This document shows positions 35,671 through 44,350 of a stretch of 64,000 nucleotides of DNA, one piece after another (within the stretch, counting starts at the first letter, position 1; each line of letters opens with the position of its first letter). Under the pieces are notes generated by a model. The model saw only the letters and a list, made by a program, of their open reading frames with translations, was not told the origin of the DNA and did not search any database. The stretch is from Salinarimonas sp046292825 (GTDB lineage Bacteria > Pseudomonadota > Alphaproteobacteria > Rhizobiales > Beijerinckiaceae): the NCBI RefSeq assembly GCF_046292825.1, contig NZ_JBKBQG010000012.1, positions 1 through 64,000 on the forward strand. The letters run 5' to 3'. A program made the position numbers and the translations under genes.

Positions 35671-37804
35671 CTCGAACAAGCTCCGCAATGTTGGGATAGG
35701 CACGGCGCTGATCCTCCATTTGAGCTTTGACCGCGCGCATCTCCGCGGCATCCTCGACGAGCCCCTTGGGGCAGGAATTGCCCGAGATCACCCGCTCCCA
35801 TCCGGCCTCCAGCGGCACCTGGCTCCAGGAGCGGCCCTTGGCGCCCTCGAGCTGGACGTCGATGAAGGCGCGCTTGCAATTGACCGGGCACCACTTGCAG
35901 ATGGTCTGTTCGCTGGTGGTGCTGCGATAGGTGAGCGTCTCGATGAGGTCGAAGCCGCGGAAACGGCTCCTCGCCCCCGGCACCCAGGCCTCGCGGGCGC
36001 AGAGCGCGGCGCCGATCGCGCCCGCTTCCCCGGAATGCGGGTGGATCAGGATCTCGGCATCGGGCACCCGCGCCTCGATGAAGTCCACCTGCGCCTTGAC
36101 GACCGCGAGATTGCGGTGCGTCCCGCCTTGCAGCACGAAGCGCCGGCCCACCGAGCGCAGGTTCTGCAATTGCCCGGCATAGATCCACACGTTCAAGGGC
36201 AGAACGGCGGCGAGCGAAGCCATGATCTCCTGCGCCGACCAGCCCTTGCGCTGCTGGTTGACGATGTCCGACTGGAGGAACACGCCGCACCCCATGGCGA
36301 GCGAGGGCATGGCGCGCGCGGCGAAGGCCTCCTCGGCATAGGTCTCGAGCGGCACGTCGTAGCGCTCGGCGACGCCTTGCAGGAAGGCGCCGTTGCCCGA
36401 CGAGCATTGGGAATTGAGCCGGAAATCCGCGACCGTGCCCTGGCGCAGGATCATGATCTTCACGTCGGTGCCGCCGACGTCGCAGATCACGTCCGCATCG
36501 GGGAAGACCTCGAGCGCGGAGCGGGCATGGGCGACGGTCTCGACCACCGCCTGGTCCGCGCCCAAAATGTCGTTGAGGAGGTCCTTGCCGTAGCCCGTGA
36601 GCGCGAGGCCCGCGATCTCCTCGACGCCGCCCGCGCGGATGTCGCGGAAGAGGGCCTTCGCGTCCTCGATCGGGTTGCCCTTCGAGGGGGCGTAGGCCGT
36701 GTGGACGAGCTCGCCGTCGCGGGTGAGGACGACGGCCTTGGCCGTCGTCGAGCCGAAATCGCAGCCGACGAAGAGCGGCTCTCCCCGGCGCGCGTCGAGA
36801 TTCGCCGCGACCGGCGCCGCCTTCGGTCCCCCGTATTTGGCGCGGAAGGCGGCGAGCGCGTCGGGCTTCTCGACGAGGCCGCGCGCGCCCTCGGACGCCT
36901 TGGCCTGGTGCTGGCCCTCGTCGATCCACCAGGAGAGCCGCTCGGTGCCGAGATAGCGCCCCGCCTCCTCGCTCTCGCCGAGCGCCACCTCGACGCAGCC
37001 GAGCGCGGCGTAATAGAGCGCGTCCTCGGGCACGAGAATGAAGCGCGCGGGGTCGGCGGCCTCTTCCCGGAGGCCGCGCTCCGCCCAGACTCGCCCGAGA
37101 TGGCGGATCCAGGCCTCGCGCAGGCCGCGGAAGAACATGTTCGGGCCGCCGAGCAGCAGCACCTGCGGGAAGGGCGTGTTCCCCTTCGTCAGCGTCGCGA
37201 GGTTCTGGTAGACGACCGCCTCGAACAGGCTCGCGATGATCTCCTCGACCGGCACGCCGCCCTTCAGCAGCGTGTTGGCGTCGGTCTCCGCGAAGATCCC
37301 GCATTTCGAGGAGACCTTGTGCAGGCTCAAGCCCTCGTAGGGCATCTCGGCGAGGCGCTCGGGCGCGATCTTGAGCTTGCGGGCGGTTTTCTCGATGAAG
37401 GTGCCGGTGCCGCCCGAGCAGGCCGATTGCATGTAGACCTGTTTGGAGCGATCGCCCTCCGTCTTCGTGAAGAAGATCGTCTTCATGTCCTCGCCCCCGA
37501 TCTCGGAGACGAAGTGCACGTCCGGGTGCAGCTTCTCGACGGCGGCGGCGACCGCCACCACCTCCTGCACGAGCCGCGCGCCGACGAGCGGCGCGAGGAG
37601 CCCCGCGCCGGAGCCCGTGAAGAACACGCGGTCGCGTTCGGGCCGGAGGCCGATCTCGGCCTCCATGCGGGCGAGGAGCCCGCGCGCGTGCTCGGCCTGC
37701 TTGGTGTTGTGGCGCTCGTAGGCGCGGAAGAGGATCTCCCCGTCCCGCACCGCGACCGCCTTCACCGTGGTCGAGCCGACGTCCAGTCCGACGAGGATGG
37801 TCAT
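35618..37804 (-). CDS. Tandem-domain acyl-CoA dehydratase activase (BcrAD/BadFG/HgdC-like)
   Basis: The 728-residue protein contains two ASKHA ATPase domains of the HgdC/BadFG type. Domain 1 begins MTILVGLDVGSTTVKAVAVRDGEI, domain 2 PLFVGCDFGSTTAKAVVLTRDGEL (about residue 345). Each half keeps the paired Fe-S cysteines 39 residues apart: SACSGGTGTF with SSKCGIF, and SQCSSGNGAF with MGCGVFLQ. Such activases use ATP to drive one electron into a 2-hydroxyacyl-CoA dehydratase or benzoyl-CoA reductase. The C-terminal ~150 residues contain TICKWCPVNCKR and GNSCPKG, further possible cluster ligands. Its ATG overlaps the stop of the upstream dehydratase-like gene (ATGA), indicating translational coupling. 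Confidence 0.82.
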   Translation of the reverse strand: MTILVGLDVGSTTVKAVAVRDGEILFRAYERHNTKQAEHARGLLARMEAEIGLRPERDRVFFTGSGAGLLAPLVGARLVQEVVAVAAAVEKLHPDVHFVSEIGGEDMKTIFFTKTEGDRSKQVYMQSACSGGTGTFIEKTARKLKIAPERLAEMPYEGLSLHKVSSKCGIFAETDANTLLKGGVPVEEIIASLFEAVVYQNLATLTKGNTPFPQVLLLGGPNMFFRGLREAWIRHLGRVWAERGLREEAADPARFILVPEDALYYAALGCVEVALGESEEAGRYLGTERLSWWIDEGQHQAKASEGARGLVEKPDALAAFRAKYGGPKAAPVAANLDARRGEPLFVGCDFGSTTAKAVVLTRDGELVHTAYAPSKGNPIEDAKALFRDIRAGGVEEIAGLALTGYGKDLLNDILGADQAVVETVAHARSALEVFPDADVICDVGGTDVKIMILRQGTVADFRLNSQCSSGNGAFLQGVAERYDVPLETYAEEAFAARAMPSLAMGCGVFLQSDIVNQQRKGWSAQEIMASLAAVLPLNVWIYAGQLQNLRSVGRRFVLQGGTHRNLAVVKAQVDFIEARVPDAEILIHPHSGEAGAIGAALCAREAWVPGARSRFRGFDLIETLTYRSTTSEQTICKWCPVNCKRAFIDVQLEGAKGRSWSQVPLEAGWERVISGNSCPKGLVEDAAEMRAVKAQMEDQRRAYPNIAELVRDGAFARAFKREDEHAET

Positions 37805-39372
37805 GAGATCTCCGGGTGGCTGGGGAGCGGCAGGGTGCGATCGGCCAGTTCGAGCAGCGTCGAGGCCGCCATTCCGGCAGCACCCCGATGGGGCATCGCG
37901 TAGCCGGCGCGACGGATATCTCGGCGGTCGTCCAGCAGAGGCTTGGCGCTCTCGGGATCGAGCCCGGTCGTCTCCATCGCCTCCACATATTCGCGCACCG
38001 CGCGCTTCTTGGCCTCCGTGAGGATCATCTGGCAGCGCGAGAGCGCGTGGATCTCGGCATCGCCCTTCACCTCGATCGGGGCGTAGAGGATGTCGGGATG
38101 GCGTCCGAGCACGCCCGCCATGGCGCCGACGCTCATCGTGTTCGGCATGCAGCCGTATGGCGAGAGCTCGCAGATCATGTGGGCGCGGCGCCGGTAATGC
38201 GCGTAGAGCGCCTTGCCGATCAGCATGTCGCCCTCGCCGCCCGACAGGCGGTGATTGTAGAAGGGCGCGGCGAGCCGGCGCAGCTCCTCCTGGTCGGGCA
38301 TCTCGTGGGGCAGGCCGCCGAGGGCGGCGCGCAGCCGGTCGAAGGTGCGCCGGAAGAGCTTCTGCACGAGCTTGAGCGCGGTCACCTGCGCGCCCGCCCA
38401 TTTCTCGATCCCCACCATCGCCTCGACGGATCCGAGCTTGTGGCGGATGAGATAGTCGAGCCACACCGCGACGGGCGCCGGGATCACCTCGGCGCCCTCG
38501 GATTCGAGCCAGGAATGGATGTTGTAGTTCGGGTCGCCCTCCACCGTCTGCAGGTAGAACTCGCCGGTGATCTTGACGACGGGCTTCACCCGCAGCCGGT
38601 CGACCTCGATGTCGGCGAAGCGGGTGAAGGCGCGCGCGAGCGCATTCTCGAAATGGCGGGTGGTGAAGAACCAGGCGGCGCTGCCCCAGGAATTGCCGGC
38701 CAAGCGCGCGGCGGCGGGGCGCTCGCGAAACGCCTCTTCGAGGATCGCGACGGCTTCCTTCACGGCGGCGTCGGTCTCGCCGGCATGCACCTCGTAGGGA
38801 CGGATGCGGTATTCGAGGCTCTGGATCACGTCCGCGCACAGGATCGCCCAGACGGCGCCGAGCGTGAGCGGCATGTTCACCTCGATGCCCCCGCCCTCGA
38901 CGCTGCCCTGCGAGGGCTCGTCCTGCGCGAGCAGCAGCATGCGCACGGAATCGAGGCCGAGATTGCGCAGAGCGAGCTCGTAGCTCTGGTGGTATTGCCC
39001 GAAGCGGCAGGCGCCGCAGGAGCCCGCGGTCACGTAGACGTAGCGCTCCGCCACCGCCTCCTTGCCGAGGCGCCCGCTCTCGTCGCGCAGGAAATTCGCG
39101 AGATTGCCGGTGGTGAAGGAGGTGGGGCAGCACTGGCCGATATCGGCGAGCTCGCGGCCCGTCGCGAGATCGGCCTTCGTCGCGACGGGGAGCGCGCGGG
39201 CCTTGTAGCCGAGCCCTTCGAAATTCGCCTGGATCAGGCGCTCGGCTCGCCAATGCAGGCCGCCGAAGACAATCTCGATCTTGTCGCGCTCGGCTCTGGC
39301 GATGGGGGCCGGCTTGTAGGCGCGATAGTGCACGTCTGCGGCTGAGGGTGCCGCTTGCGCGGATGTCGGCAT
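37801..39372 (-). CDS. 2-hydroxyacyl-CoA dehydratase subunit D-like protein (HgdB/BcrB fold)
   Basis: The 523-residue protein resembles the CoA-dehydratase D-component family. Conserved stretches include FGGLHWRAERLIQANFEGLGYKARALP, LADIGQCCPTSFTTGNLANFL, VTAGSCGACRFGQYHQSYELALRNLG, NYNIHSWLESEGAEVIPAPVAVWLDYLI and LSPYGCMPNTMSVGAMAGVLGRHPDILYAPIEVKGDAEIHAL. Several conserved Cys (about residues 80, 117, 120 and 428) could bind a 4Fe-4S cluster. MPTSAQAAPS at 39372 was chosen as start, after GGAGG. It is first of three overlapping genes (dehydratase, activase, DUF2229). The substrate is unknown; benzoyl-CoA reductase subunits or clustered genes for a pathway are absent here. Confidence 0.75.
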   Translation of the reverse strand: MPTSAQAAPSAADVHYRAYKPAPIARAERDKIEIVFGGLHWRAERLIQANFEGLGYKARALPVATKADLATGRELADIGQCCPTSFTTGNLANFLRDESGRLGKEAVAERYVYVTAGSCGACRFGQYHQSYELALRNLGLDSVRMLLLAQDEPSQGSVEGGGIEVNMPLTLGAVWAILCADVIQSLEYRIRPYEVHAGETDAAVKEAVAILEEAFRERPAAARLAGNSWGSAAWFFTTRHFENALARAFTRFADIEVDRLRVKPVVKITGEFYLQTVEGDPNYNIHSWLESEGAEVIPAPVAVWLDYLIRHKLGSVEAMVGIEKWAGAQVTALKLVQKLFRRTFDRLRAALGGLPHEMPDQEELRRLAAPFYNHRLSGGEGDMLIGKALYAHYRRRAHMICELSPYGCMPNTMSVGAMAGVLGRHPDILYAPIEVKGDAEIHALSRCQMILTEAKKRAVREYVEAMETTGLDPESAKPLLDDRRDIRRAGYAMPHRGAAGMAASTLLELADRTLPLPSHPEIS

Positions 39373-39507
39373 GGGGGATGCCCTCCGGGAGCTGGAGATG
39401 CCGAGGAATGGCGGGAGAACGACTTCCTTCTTTTTTGGCGAGCGACGGAACGCGGCACGCGAAACGCCATTACGAAGACGCACGAGGAACGATTTTGTTC
39501 CTGCGCC

Positions 39508-40758
39508 TCACCTCAGTGTCGCAGCACCGGGCGCCTTCGGTCGAGAGGGGGCGATCCCGTAGACGAGGCACGCGCCGAGGAGGAGCGCGCCGAAGCCGAG
39601 ATGCAGCGCGGCGAAGGTCGGCTCCGGCCCCGCCGCCGCGAGGCCCTCCCGCACGACCCGGCCCGACAGCCATTGCAGGATGCCCGCGCCGCCGATGAAG
39701 ACGAGGTTGAGGAAGGTCACCCCGCGGCCGATCAGATCGGGCGGGAAGAAGAGCCGCGCGTGCTCCATCAGGACGCCGTAGGTGAGCCCGGCGAAGCCCG
39801 CGATCGCGACGAGCCCGAGGGCGAGCGCCGCGCTCGTGTGCCCGAAGGCGCCGAGCGCGAGGAAGGACGCGGCCGTCACGAGGCTGCCGAGGAGCGCGGT
39901 GCGCTTCGCCTCGCCGACGAGCCGCTCGAGCGGGGCGTAGGCGAAGGCGCCCGCCGCCATCGCCGCCGCCATCAGGAGGGCGGCGTTGCCGGTCTGCGCG
40001 AGCGAGAAGCCGTGCACGTCGCGAAAGAAGGGCGCGATCCACAGGCTGCGCTCGGCGATCACGACGGCATAGCCGACGGCGACGAGCGGCAGGACCGGCC
40101 ACAGGCCGCGGATCGCGAGGATGCGACGCAGGCCGCCGAGAAAGCCGCCGCTGCCCCGCGCCTCGTCCGGCGCGACCGGCGGCGGGTCGCGGACCACGAG
40201 GGCGACGAGGAGAGCGGCGAGCAGCGTGATGCCGGCGATCGTCCCGAGGCTCGCGCGCCAGCCGATCGCCTCGGTGGCGAGCGCGAGCGGCGTCGCCGAC
40301 AGGAGATTGCCGAGATTGCCGAGGCCGAGAAGCGCGGCCGCGCGCGCCGCGAACCGATGCGCGTCCGCTGCCCGCGCGAAGAGGTAGAGCCCGCCCATCA
40401 GGACCGAGGAGCAGCCGAGCCCGATCAGCGCCATCGCCGCGAGCGCCTGCGCATAGCCGCTCGCCGTGGCGAGGAGCACGGCGCCCGCGACCGCGAGGAG
40501 GAGCGGCAGCGCGATCGTGCGCCGCGGTCCGAGCCGATCGAGCGCGAAGCCGACGGGGATCTGGGCGAGCGCGAAGGCGGCGAACCAGACGGCGGAGAGC
40601 GCGCCGAGCATCGCCGCATCGAGCCCGAGATCCGCCGACAGGTCCCCCGCCACCACCGCGAGGAAGGCGCGGTAGAACTGGCTCAGGACATAGGCGAGGA
40701 CGAGGACGGCGAAGATCATGACGTCGGGCAGGGAAGCATCGGCACCCGCGCCCCGCAA
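39508..40758 (-). CDS. MFS transporter (NNP/OFA-like)
   Basis: The 416-residue, twelve-helix permease opens with VLAYVLSQFYRAFLAVVAGDLSADLGLDAAMLGALSAVWFAAFALAQIPVGFALDRLGPRR, the classical MFS N-half. The inter-helix 2-3 motif DRLGPRR is intact. I chose the TTG start at 40758 because GGGAGGGCGCA lies directly upstream; an ATG 13 codons later lacks a ribosome site. The gene lies 135 bp upstream of the dehydratase-activase operon on the same strand, so it may import that pathway's substrate, but this is inference. Confidence 0.85.
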   Translation of the reverse strand: MRGAGADASLPDVMIFAVLVLAYVLSQFYRAFLAVVAGDLSADLGLDAAMLGALSAVWFAAFALAQIPVGFALDRLGPRRTIALPLLLAVAGAVLLATASGYAQALAAMALIGLGCSSVLMGGLYLFARAADAHRFAARAAALLGLGNLGNLLSATPLALATEAIGWRASLGTIAGITLLAALLVALVVRDPPPVAPDEARGSGGFLGGLRRILAIRGLWPVLPLVAVGYAVVIAERSLWIAPFFRDVHGFSLAQTGNAALLMAAAMAAGAFAYAPLERLVGEAKRTALLGSLVTAASFLALGAFGHTSAALALGLVAIAGFAGLTYGVLMEHARLFFPPDLIGRGVTFLNLVFIGGAGILQWLSGRVVREGLAAAGPEPTFAALHLGFGALLLGACLVYGIAPSRPKAPGAATLR

Positions 40759-40921
40759 TGCGCCCTCCCGTGCGGGGATGGCGAGACCATGCGGGTCTTC
40801 GTGCGAGGCACCGGGCGGATGTGCGCGAGGGTTGCGAATCCGTGTCGGATCGCGCTATAATTCAGAATTGCCGGGAGCGCCGGCGAGCGTCCCTCCGGTG
40901 GCGCGGATCGGGGAGCCTGAT

Positions 40922-41803
40922 TTGACGGCATTCGTTCGCATCGGCGTCGTGGGCCCCCTGACGGGGCCGCAATCCGAACACGGCGCGCTTCTCATGGAAG
41001 CGGCGTCGCGCGGCCTCGTCGCCGCCCGGACCTCGGTTCCGGGCCTGCGGATCGCGCTCGAGGCGGCGGACGATCGCAACGATCCCGAATTCGCGATGAT
41101 CGCCGCGCGCAGCCTCCTCGCGGCGGGCGTGCACGCGGTGATCGGGCACTGCGACAGCGACGCCGCGGCGGCCGCGGCCCCCCTCTACCGCGACGCGTCG
41201 GTGCCCCTCCTGATCACCGCGGCCACCCGGCCGCTCCTCGCGGCGCAGACCGGTGCGTTGCGCCTCTGCCCGAGCGCGCGCGCCGAGATGGACGCCCTCT
41301 TCGAGGCGCTCGCGCCGTGCGCACGCATCGCGATCGCCAGCGAGCGCGCGACCCATGGTCGGCGTCTCGAGACGCTCTTCCTGGACGATCCGCGCGTGGC
41401 CGGTCGTGTGAGCGCCCTCGGGCGGCTCGACGACCCCGTCGCTCCTCCGGGGGACGTGGTGGTCCTGTTCGGAACGCACGAATGCGTCCTCGACGCGCTC
41501 TACAGATGGAAAGGAGGCGGCGGCCGGTATCTCGCCTGCGGCGCCTGCAGCCTGCCCGCCTTCATGGACACCTGCCCGGACGGGCTCGACATCGGCGTGG
41601 CGATGCCCTCGCCCGAGTTTCCCGAGGCGACGCGCCGCGCGGTCCTCCTCGTCGCCGAGCACGCCGCCGGGGGTCTCGACGGCCTGCGCGAGCGACTCCT
41701 CGCGGACGAGCGCTTCGAGATGGGCGAGGCGAAGGGGGCGTGCTATCGGGTCGAGCCGATCGCCTCGTTCGCCGCCTCGCGCGGCTCGGTCGACGAGCCG
41801 TGA
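40922..41803 (+). CDS. Type 1 periplasmic-binding-fold protein without signal peptide
   Basis: The 293-residue protein has the Leu/Ile/Val-binding-protein-like fold: VRIGVVGPLTGPQSEHGALLMEAASRGLVAA, EAADDRNDPEFAMIAARSLLAAGVHAVIGHCDSDAAAAAAPLYRDASVPLLITAATRP and a shortened second lobe. No signal peptide or lipobox can be found from any start (TTG 40922 with GGGGAG, or GTG 40898), and no transport genes are adjacent. It may therefore be a cytoplasmic ligand sensor like AmiC, or a remnant. It is about 60-80 residues shorter than typical LivJ-type proteins. Confidence 0.7.
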   Translation: MTAFVRIGVVGPLTGPQSEHGALLMEAASRGLVAARTSVPGLRIALEAADDRNDPEFAMIAARSLLAAGVHAVIGHCDSDAAAAAAPLYRDASVPLLITAATRPLLAAQTGALRLCPSARAEMDALFEALAPCARIAIASERATHGRRLETLFLDDPRVAGRVSALGRLDDPVAPPGDVVVLFGTHECVLDALYRWKGGGGRYLACGACSLPAFMDTCPDGLDIGVAMPSPEFPEATRRAVLLVAEHAAGGLDGLRERLLADERFEMGEAKGACYRVEPIASFAASRGSVDEP

Positions 41804-41844
41804 GCGCGAGGCCCGATCGGCTCGAAGCCTGCAAATCATTCCAC

Positions 41845-41884
41845 GCTGTCCTTCCCGGGCGCGAAGCGAGCCCGGGATGACAGC
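41845..41884. repeat. Short R1-type hairpin between convergent genes
   Basis: GCTGTCCTTCCCGGGCGCG pairs with CGAGCCCGGGATGACAGC around a GAAG loop. It lies in the 102-bp gap between the convergent binding-fold protein and ilvE genes. Confidence 0.75.
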
Positions 41885-41905
41885 GCGGGAACCGTCAGCC
41901 GAAGC

Positions 41906-42793
41906 TCAGGCCGCGCGCGCCTTGGGCTGCACCTCGGCCATGTAGTCTTCCATCAGCGTGCGGGTGATGTTGCCCGGCTGGTACTTGTGCCGGGCGATCT
42001 CCGAGACCGGGGTCACCTCGGCCGCGGTGCCGGTGATGAAGCACTCGTTGAAGGTCGCCAGCTCCTCGGGCAGGATCCGCCGCTCGATCACCTCGAAGCC
42101 GCGCCGCTTGGCGAGGTCGATCACCGTGCGCCGGGTGATGCCGTCGAGGAAGCAATCGGCCATCGGCGTGTGGATCGCCCCGTCGCGGGTGAAGAACACG
42201 TTCGCGCCGGTGCACTCGGCGACGCGGCCCTGCCAGTCGAGCATCAGGGCGTCGGCATAGCCCTTGCGCTCGGCCTCGTGCTTCGAGATCGTGCAGATCA
42301 TGTACAGGCCCGCGGCCTTGGAATGGCACGGGGCGGTCGCCGGATCGGGGCGGCGGTAGCGCGCCATGTCGATGCGGATGCCCTTGAGCCGCTCCTCGGG
42401 ATTGAAATAGCTCGGCCATTCCCACGCCGCGATCGCGAGGTGGATGGTGTTCGCCTGCGCCGAGACGCCCATCATCTCCGAGCCGCGCCACGCGATCGGG
42501 CGCACATAGCCGTCGACGAGGCCGTTCTTGGCGAGCACGAGGTCCTTCGCCGCGTCGATCTCCGCCACGTTGTAGGGGATCTCGAAATCGAGGAGCTCGG
42601 CCGAGCGGCGCAGGCGCTCGGAATGCTCGGTCGACTTGAAGATCGCCCCGCCATAGGCGCGCTCGCCCTCGAATACCGCCGAGCCATAATGCAGCGCGTG
42701 AGAGAGCACGTGCAGCTTGGCCTCGGCCCACGGCGTGAGGACGCCGTCGAGCCAGATCCAGCCGTCCCGTTGATGGAAGGGAACCGGTGACAT
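41906..42793 (-). CDS. ilvE: Branched-chain amino acid aminotransferase
   Basis: The 295-residue PLP enzyme makes Leu, Ile and Val from their 2-oxo acids using glutamate. Fold-type IV features are present: HALHYGSAVFEGERAY, VRPIAWRG, the catalytic Lys in CTISKHEAERKGYADALMLD, EGTGANVFF-like ECTGANVFFTRDG, and the PLP-phosphate loop FITGTAAEVTPV. The start was set at MSPVPFHQRDGWIW (42793). The gene is divergent from petP across a 180-bp region carrying a candidate operator; ilvE beside petP is recurrent in alphaproteobacteria. Confidence 0.93.
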   Translation of the reverse strand: MSPVPFHQRDGWIWLDGVLTPWAEAKLHVLSHALHYGSAVFEGERAYGGAIFKSTEHSERLRRSAELLDFEIPYNVAEIDAAKDLVLAKNGLVDGYVRPIAWRGSEMMGVSAQANTIHLAIAAWEWPSYFNPEERLKGIRIDMARYRRPDPATAPCHSKAAGLYMICTISKHEAERKGYADALMLDWQGRVAECTGANVFFTRDGAIHTPMADCFLDGITRRTVIDLAKRRGFEVIERRILPEELATFNECFITGTAAEVTPVSEIARHKYQPGNITRTLMEDYMAEVQPKARAA

Positions 42794-42930
42794 GGATCGC
42801 AACTCCGTGATGAGCGTGCACAGGAATGATGCGGCGACGGCGGCGCACGAGACACGCCGTTGCCGGTAGGGCAGCGATAACGAACCATCGTTTCGCCGAT
42901 CGGGGTTGACGAGTAACAATCGGCCTGAGA

Positions 42931-42951
42931 TATGTCAACAAGGCTGACATA
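42931..42951. promoter_or_regulatory. Candidate PetP/MarR operator in the ilvE-petP divergent region
   Basis: Perfect 7-bp dyad TATGTCA, 7-base spacer, TGACATA, ending 22 bp before the petP GTG start. A plausible -35 box TTGACG (42906-42911) lies 17 bases upstream of GATATG (42929-42934), so the dyad overlaps the -10 box and start site. This fits autorepression by the MarR-type product of petP. No experimental support is visible. Confidence 0.55.
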
Positions 42952-42973
42952 AGAGACGGATGGATTTTTCGGC

Positions 42974-43594
42974 GTGACACAGGCAGCCGCAAAGCCGGCC
43001 CCCGCACCGGGACCGCTCGACACGCAAGCCGCGCTCGAAGAGACGCCGCGCGCGCTCTTCGCGCCCGCCGCGGACGGGAGCCGAGCGGACGGGCAGGACG
43101 CCGCGGGCGACGACGCGCCGGCCTACGACCTCATCGAGCTGTTCTTCTTCGCCTATCGGGACTTCGTCAGCGAGCCGGACCGCATCCTCGACCGCTACGG
43201 CTTCGGGCGGGCGCACCACCGCGTCCTCCACTTCGTCGCCCGCAATCCGGGGCTGACGATCGCCGAGCTCCTCGAGATCCTCAAGATCACCAAACAGAGC
43301 CTCAACCGGGTGCTGAAGGAGCTGATCGAGAAGGACTTCGTCGAGAGCCGGCCGGGGACGGTGGACCGGCGCCAGCGGCTCCTGTTCACGACGCGCGCGG
43401 GCGCCGAACTCGGCCTCGAGCTCGCGCGGCTGCAATCGGCTCGGGTGCGCCGCGCGCTCGCCGACGCGTCTCCGCAGGCGCGTGCCGCGATTTCGGCCTA
43501 TCTTCTGGGCATGATCGAACCGAACGAGCGCGCCGAGGTCGCGCGCCGCATCGCCAGGCCGTCGCCGCGCGCGGTCGAGAGCCGAGGAGGGTAG
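42974..43594 (+). CDS. petP: MarR-family transcriptional regulator, PetP-like
   Basis: The 206-residue regulator has an Ala/Pro-rich N-terminal tail (about 50 residues) and a MarR winged helix: RYGFGRAHHRVLHFVARNPGLTIAELLEILKITKQSLNRVLKELIEKDFVESRPGTVDRRQRLLFTT. The recognition helix is KQSLNRVLKELIE and the wing DRRQRLL. It uses a GTG start and is followed after 3 bp by an OmpR-type response regulator, the arrangement known from Rhodobacter petP-petR. It probably autoregulates through the dyad just upstream. Confidence 0.85.
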   Translation: MTQAAAKPAPAPGPLDTQAALEETPRALFAPAADGSRADGQDAAGDDAPAYDLIELFFFAYRDFVSEPDRILDRYGFGRAHHRVLHFVARNPGLTIAELLEILKITKQSLNRVLKELIEKDFVESRPGTVDRRQRLLFTTRAGAELGLELARLQSARVRRALADASPQARAAISAYLLGMIEPNERAEVARRIARPSPRAVESRGG

Positions 43595-43597
43595 CGG

Positions 43598-44350
43598 ATG
43601 GGGGACATCGCCGGGCAAGAGATCGGGGAGACGCGCGGCGAGATCCGCGTCGAGGTGCCCGATCACGCGCCGCACGTGCTCGTCGTCGACGACGACCGAC
43701 GCCTGCGCGAGCTCCTGGGCCGCTTCCTCGTCGAGAACGGGTTTCGCGTCACCTCCGCCGCGAGCGCCGCCGAGGCCCGCGCCAAGAGCGCCCATCTCGT
43801 GTTCGACGCCCTCGTGCTCGACGTGATGATGCCCGGCGAGACCGGCTTCGATTATGCCCGCGCGGTGCGCGCGGATTCGGACGTGCCGATCCTGATGCTG
43901 ACCGCCCGCTCGGAGACCGCCGATCGGATCACCGGCCTCGAGATCGGGGCGGACGACTATATCGCGAAACCCTTCGAGCCGCGCGAGCTCGTCCTTCGGC
44001 TCTCCGCCGTGCTGCGGCGCCGCACCCAGGAGCCGGCGCCTGCGGTCGCCGATCCCGAGGAGCTCCGCTTCGGCCCCTTCGTCTTCCGGCTCGATCGGGG
44101 CGAGCTGCGCCGCGGCGACGAGCCGATCCGCCTCACCGAGCGCGAGCGCGAGATCCTGACGATCCTCGGCCACAAGGCCGGCGCGAACGTGCTGCGCGAG
44201 GAGCTCGCGGGCCAGGGCGGCGCCCTCAACGAGCGCACGGTCGACGTCCAGATCAACCGCCTGCGCCGCAAGATCGAGCTCGACCCCGCCAACCCGCTGA
44301 TCCTGCAGACCGTGCGCGGCATCGGCTACCGCCTCGTCGTCGATCGATGA
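43598..44350 (+). CDS. petR: OmpR/PhoB-type response regulator, PetR-like
   Basis: The 250-residue protein has a receiver domain (VLVVDDDRRLRELLGRF, phospho-acceptor Asp in ALVLDVMMPGETG, TARSE, Lys in YIAKPFEPREL). A winged-helix DNA-binding domain follows (IRLTEREREILTILGHKAGANVLREEL, ERTVDVQINRLRRKIE, LQTVRGIGYRLV). The N-terminal ~25 residues are variable. It is coupled to petP (3-bp gap) and to the following kinase (ATGA overlap). In Rhodobacter capsulatus PetR is needed for cytochrome bc1 and c2 expression; whether that holds here is inference. Confidence 0.9.
   Translation: MGDIAGQEIGETRGEIRVEVPDHAPHVLVVDDDRRLRELLGRFLVENGFRVTSAASAAEARAKSAHLVFDALVLDVMMPGETGFDYARAVRADSDVPILMLTARSETADRITGLEIGADDYIAKPFEPRELVLRLSAVLRRRTQEPAPAVADPEELRFGPFVFRLDRGELRRGDEPIRLTEREREILTILGHKAGANVLREELAGQGGALNERTVDVQINRLRRKIELDPANPLILQTVRGIGYRLVVDR

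Noticed and set aside
34447..37804. Frameshift joining the activase and the DUF2229 gene into one protein
   Set aside because: The 53-bp overlap could reflect a sequencing or real frameshift, but both frames are intact, the activase ends beyond its conserved region and an in-frame ATG exists for the second gene. Separate genes are the simpler reading; comparison with relatives would decide.
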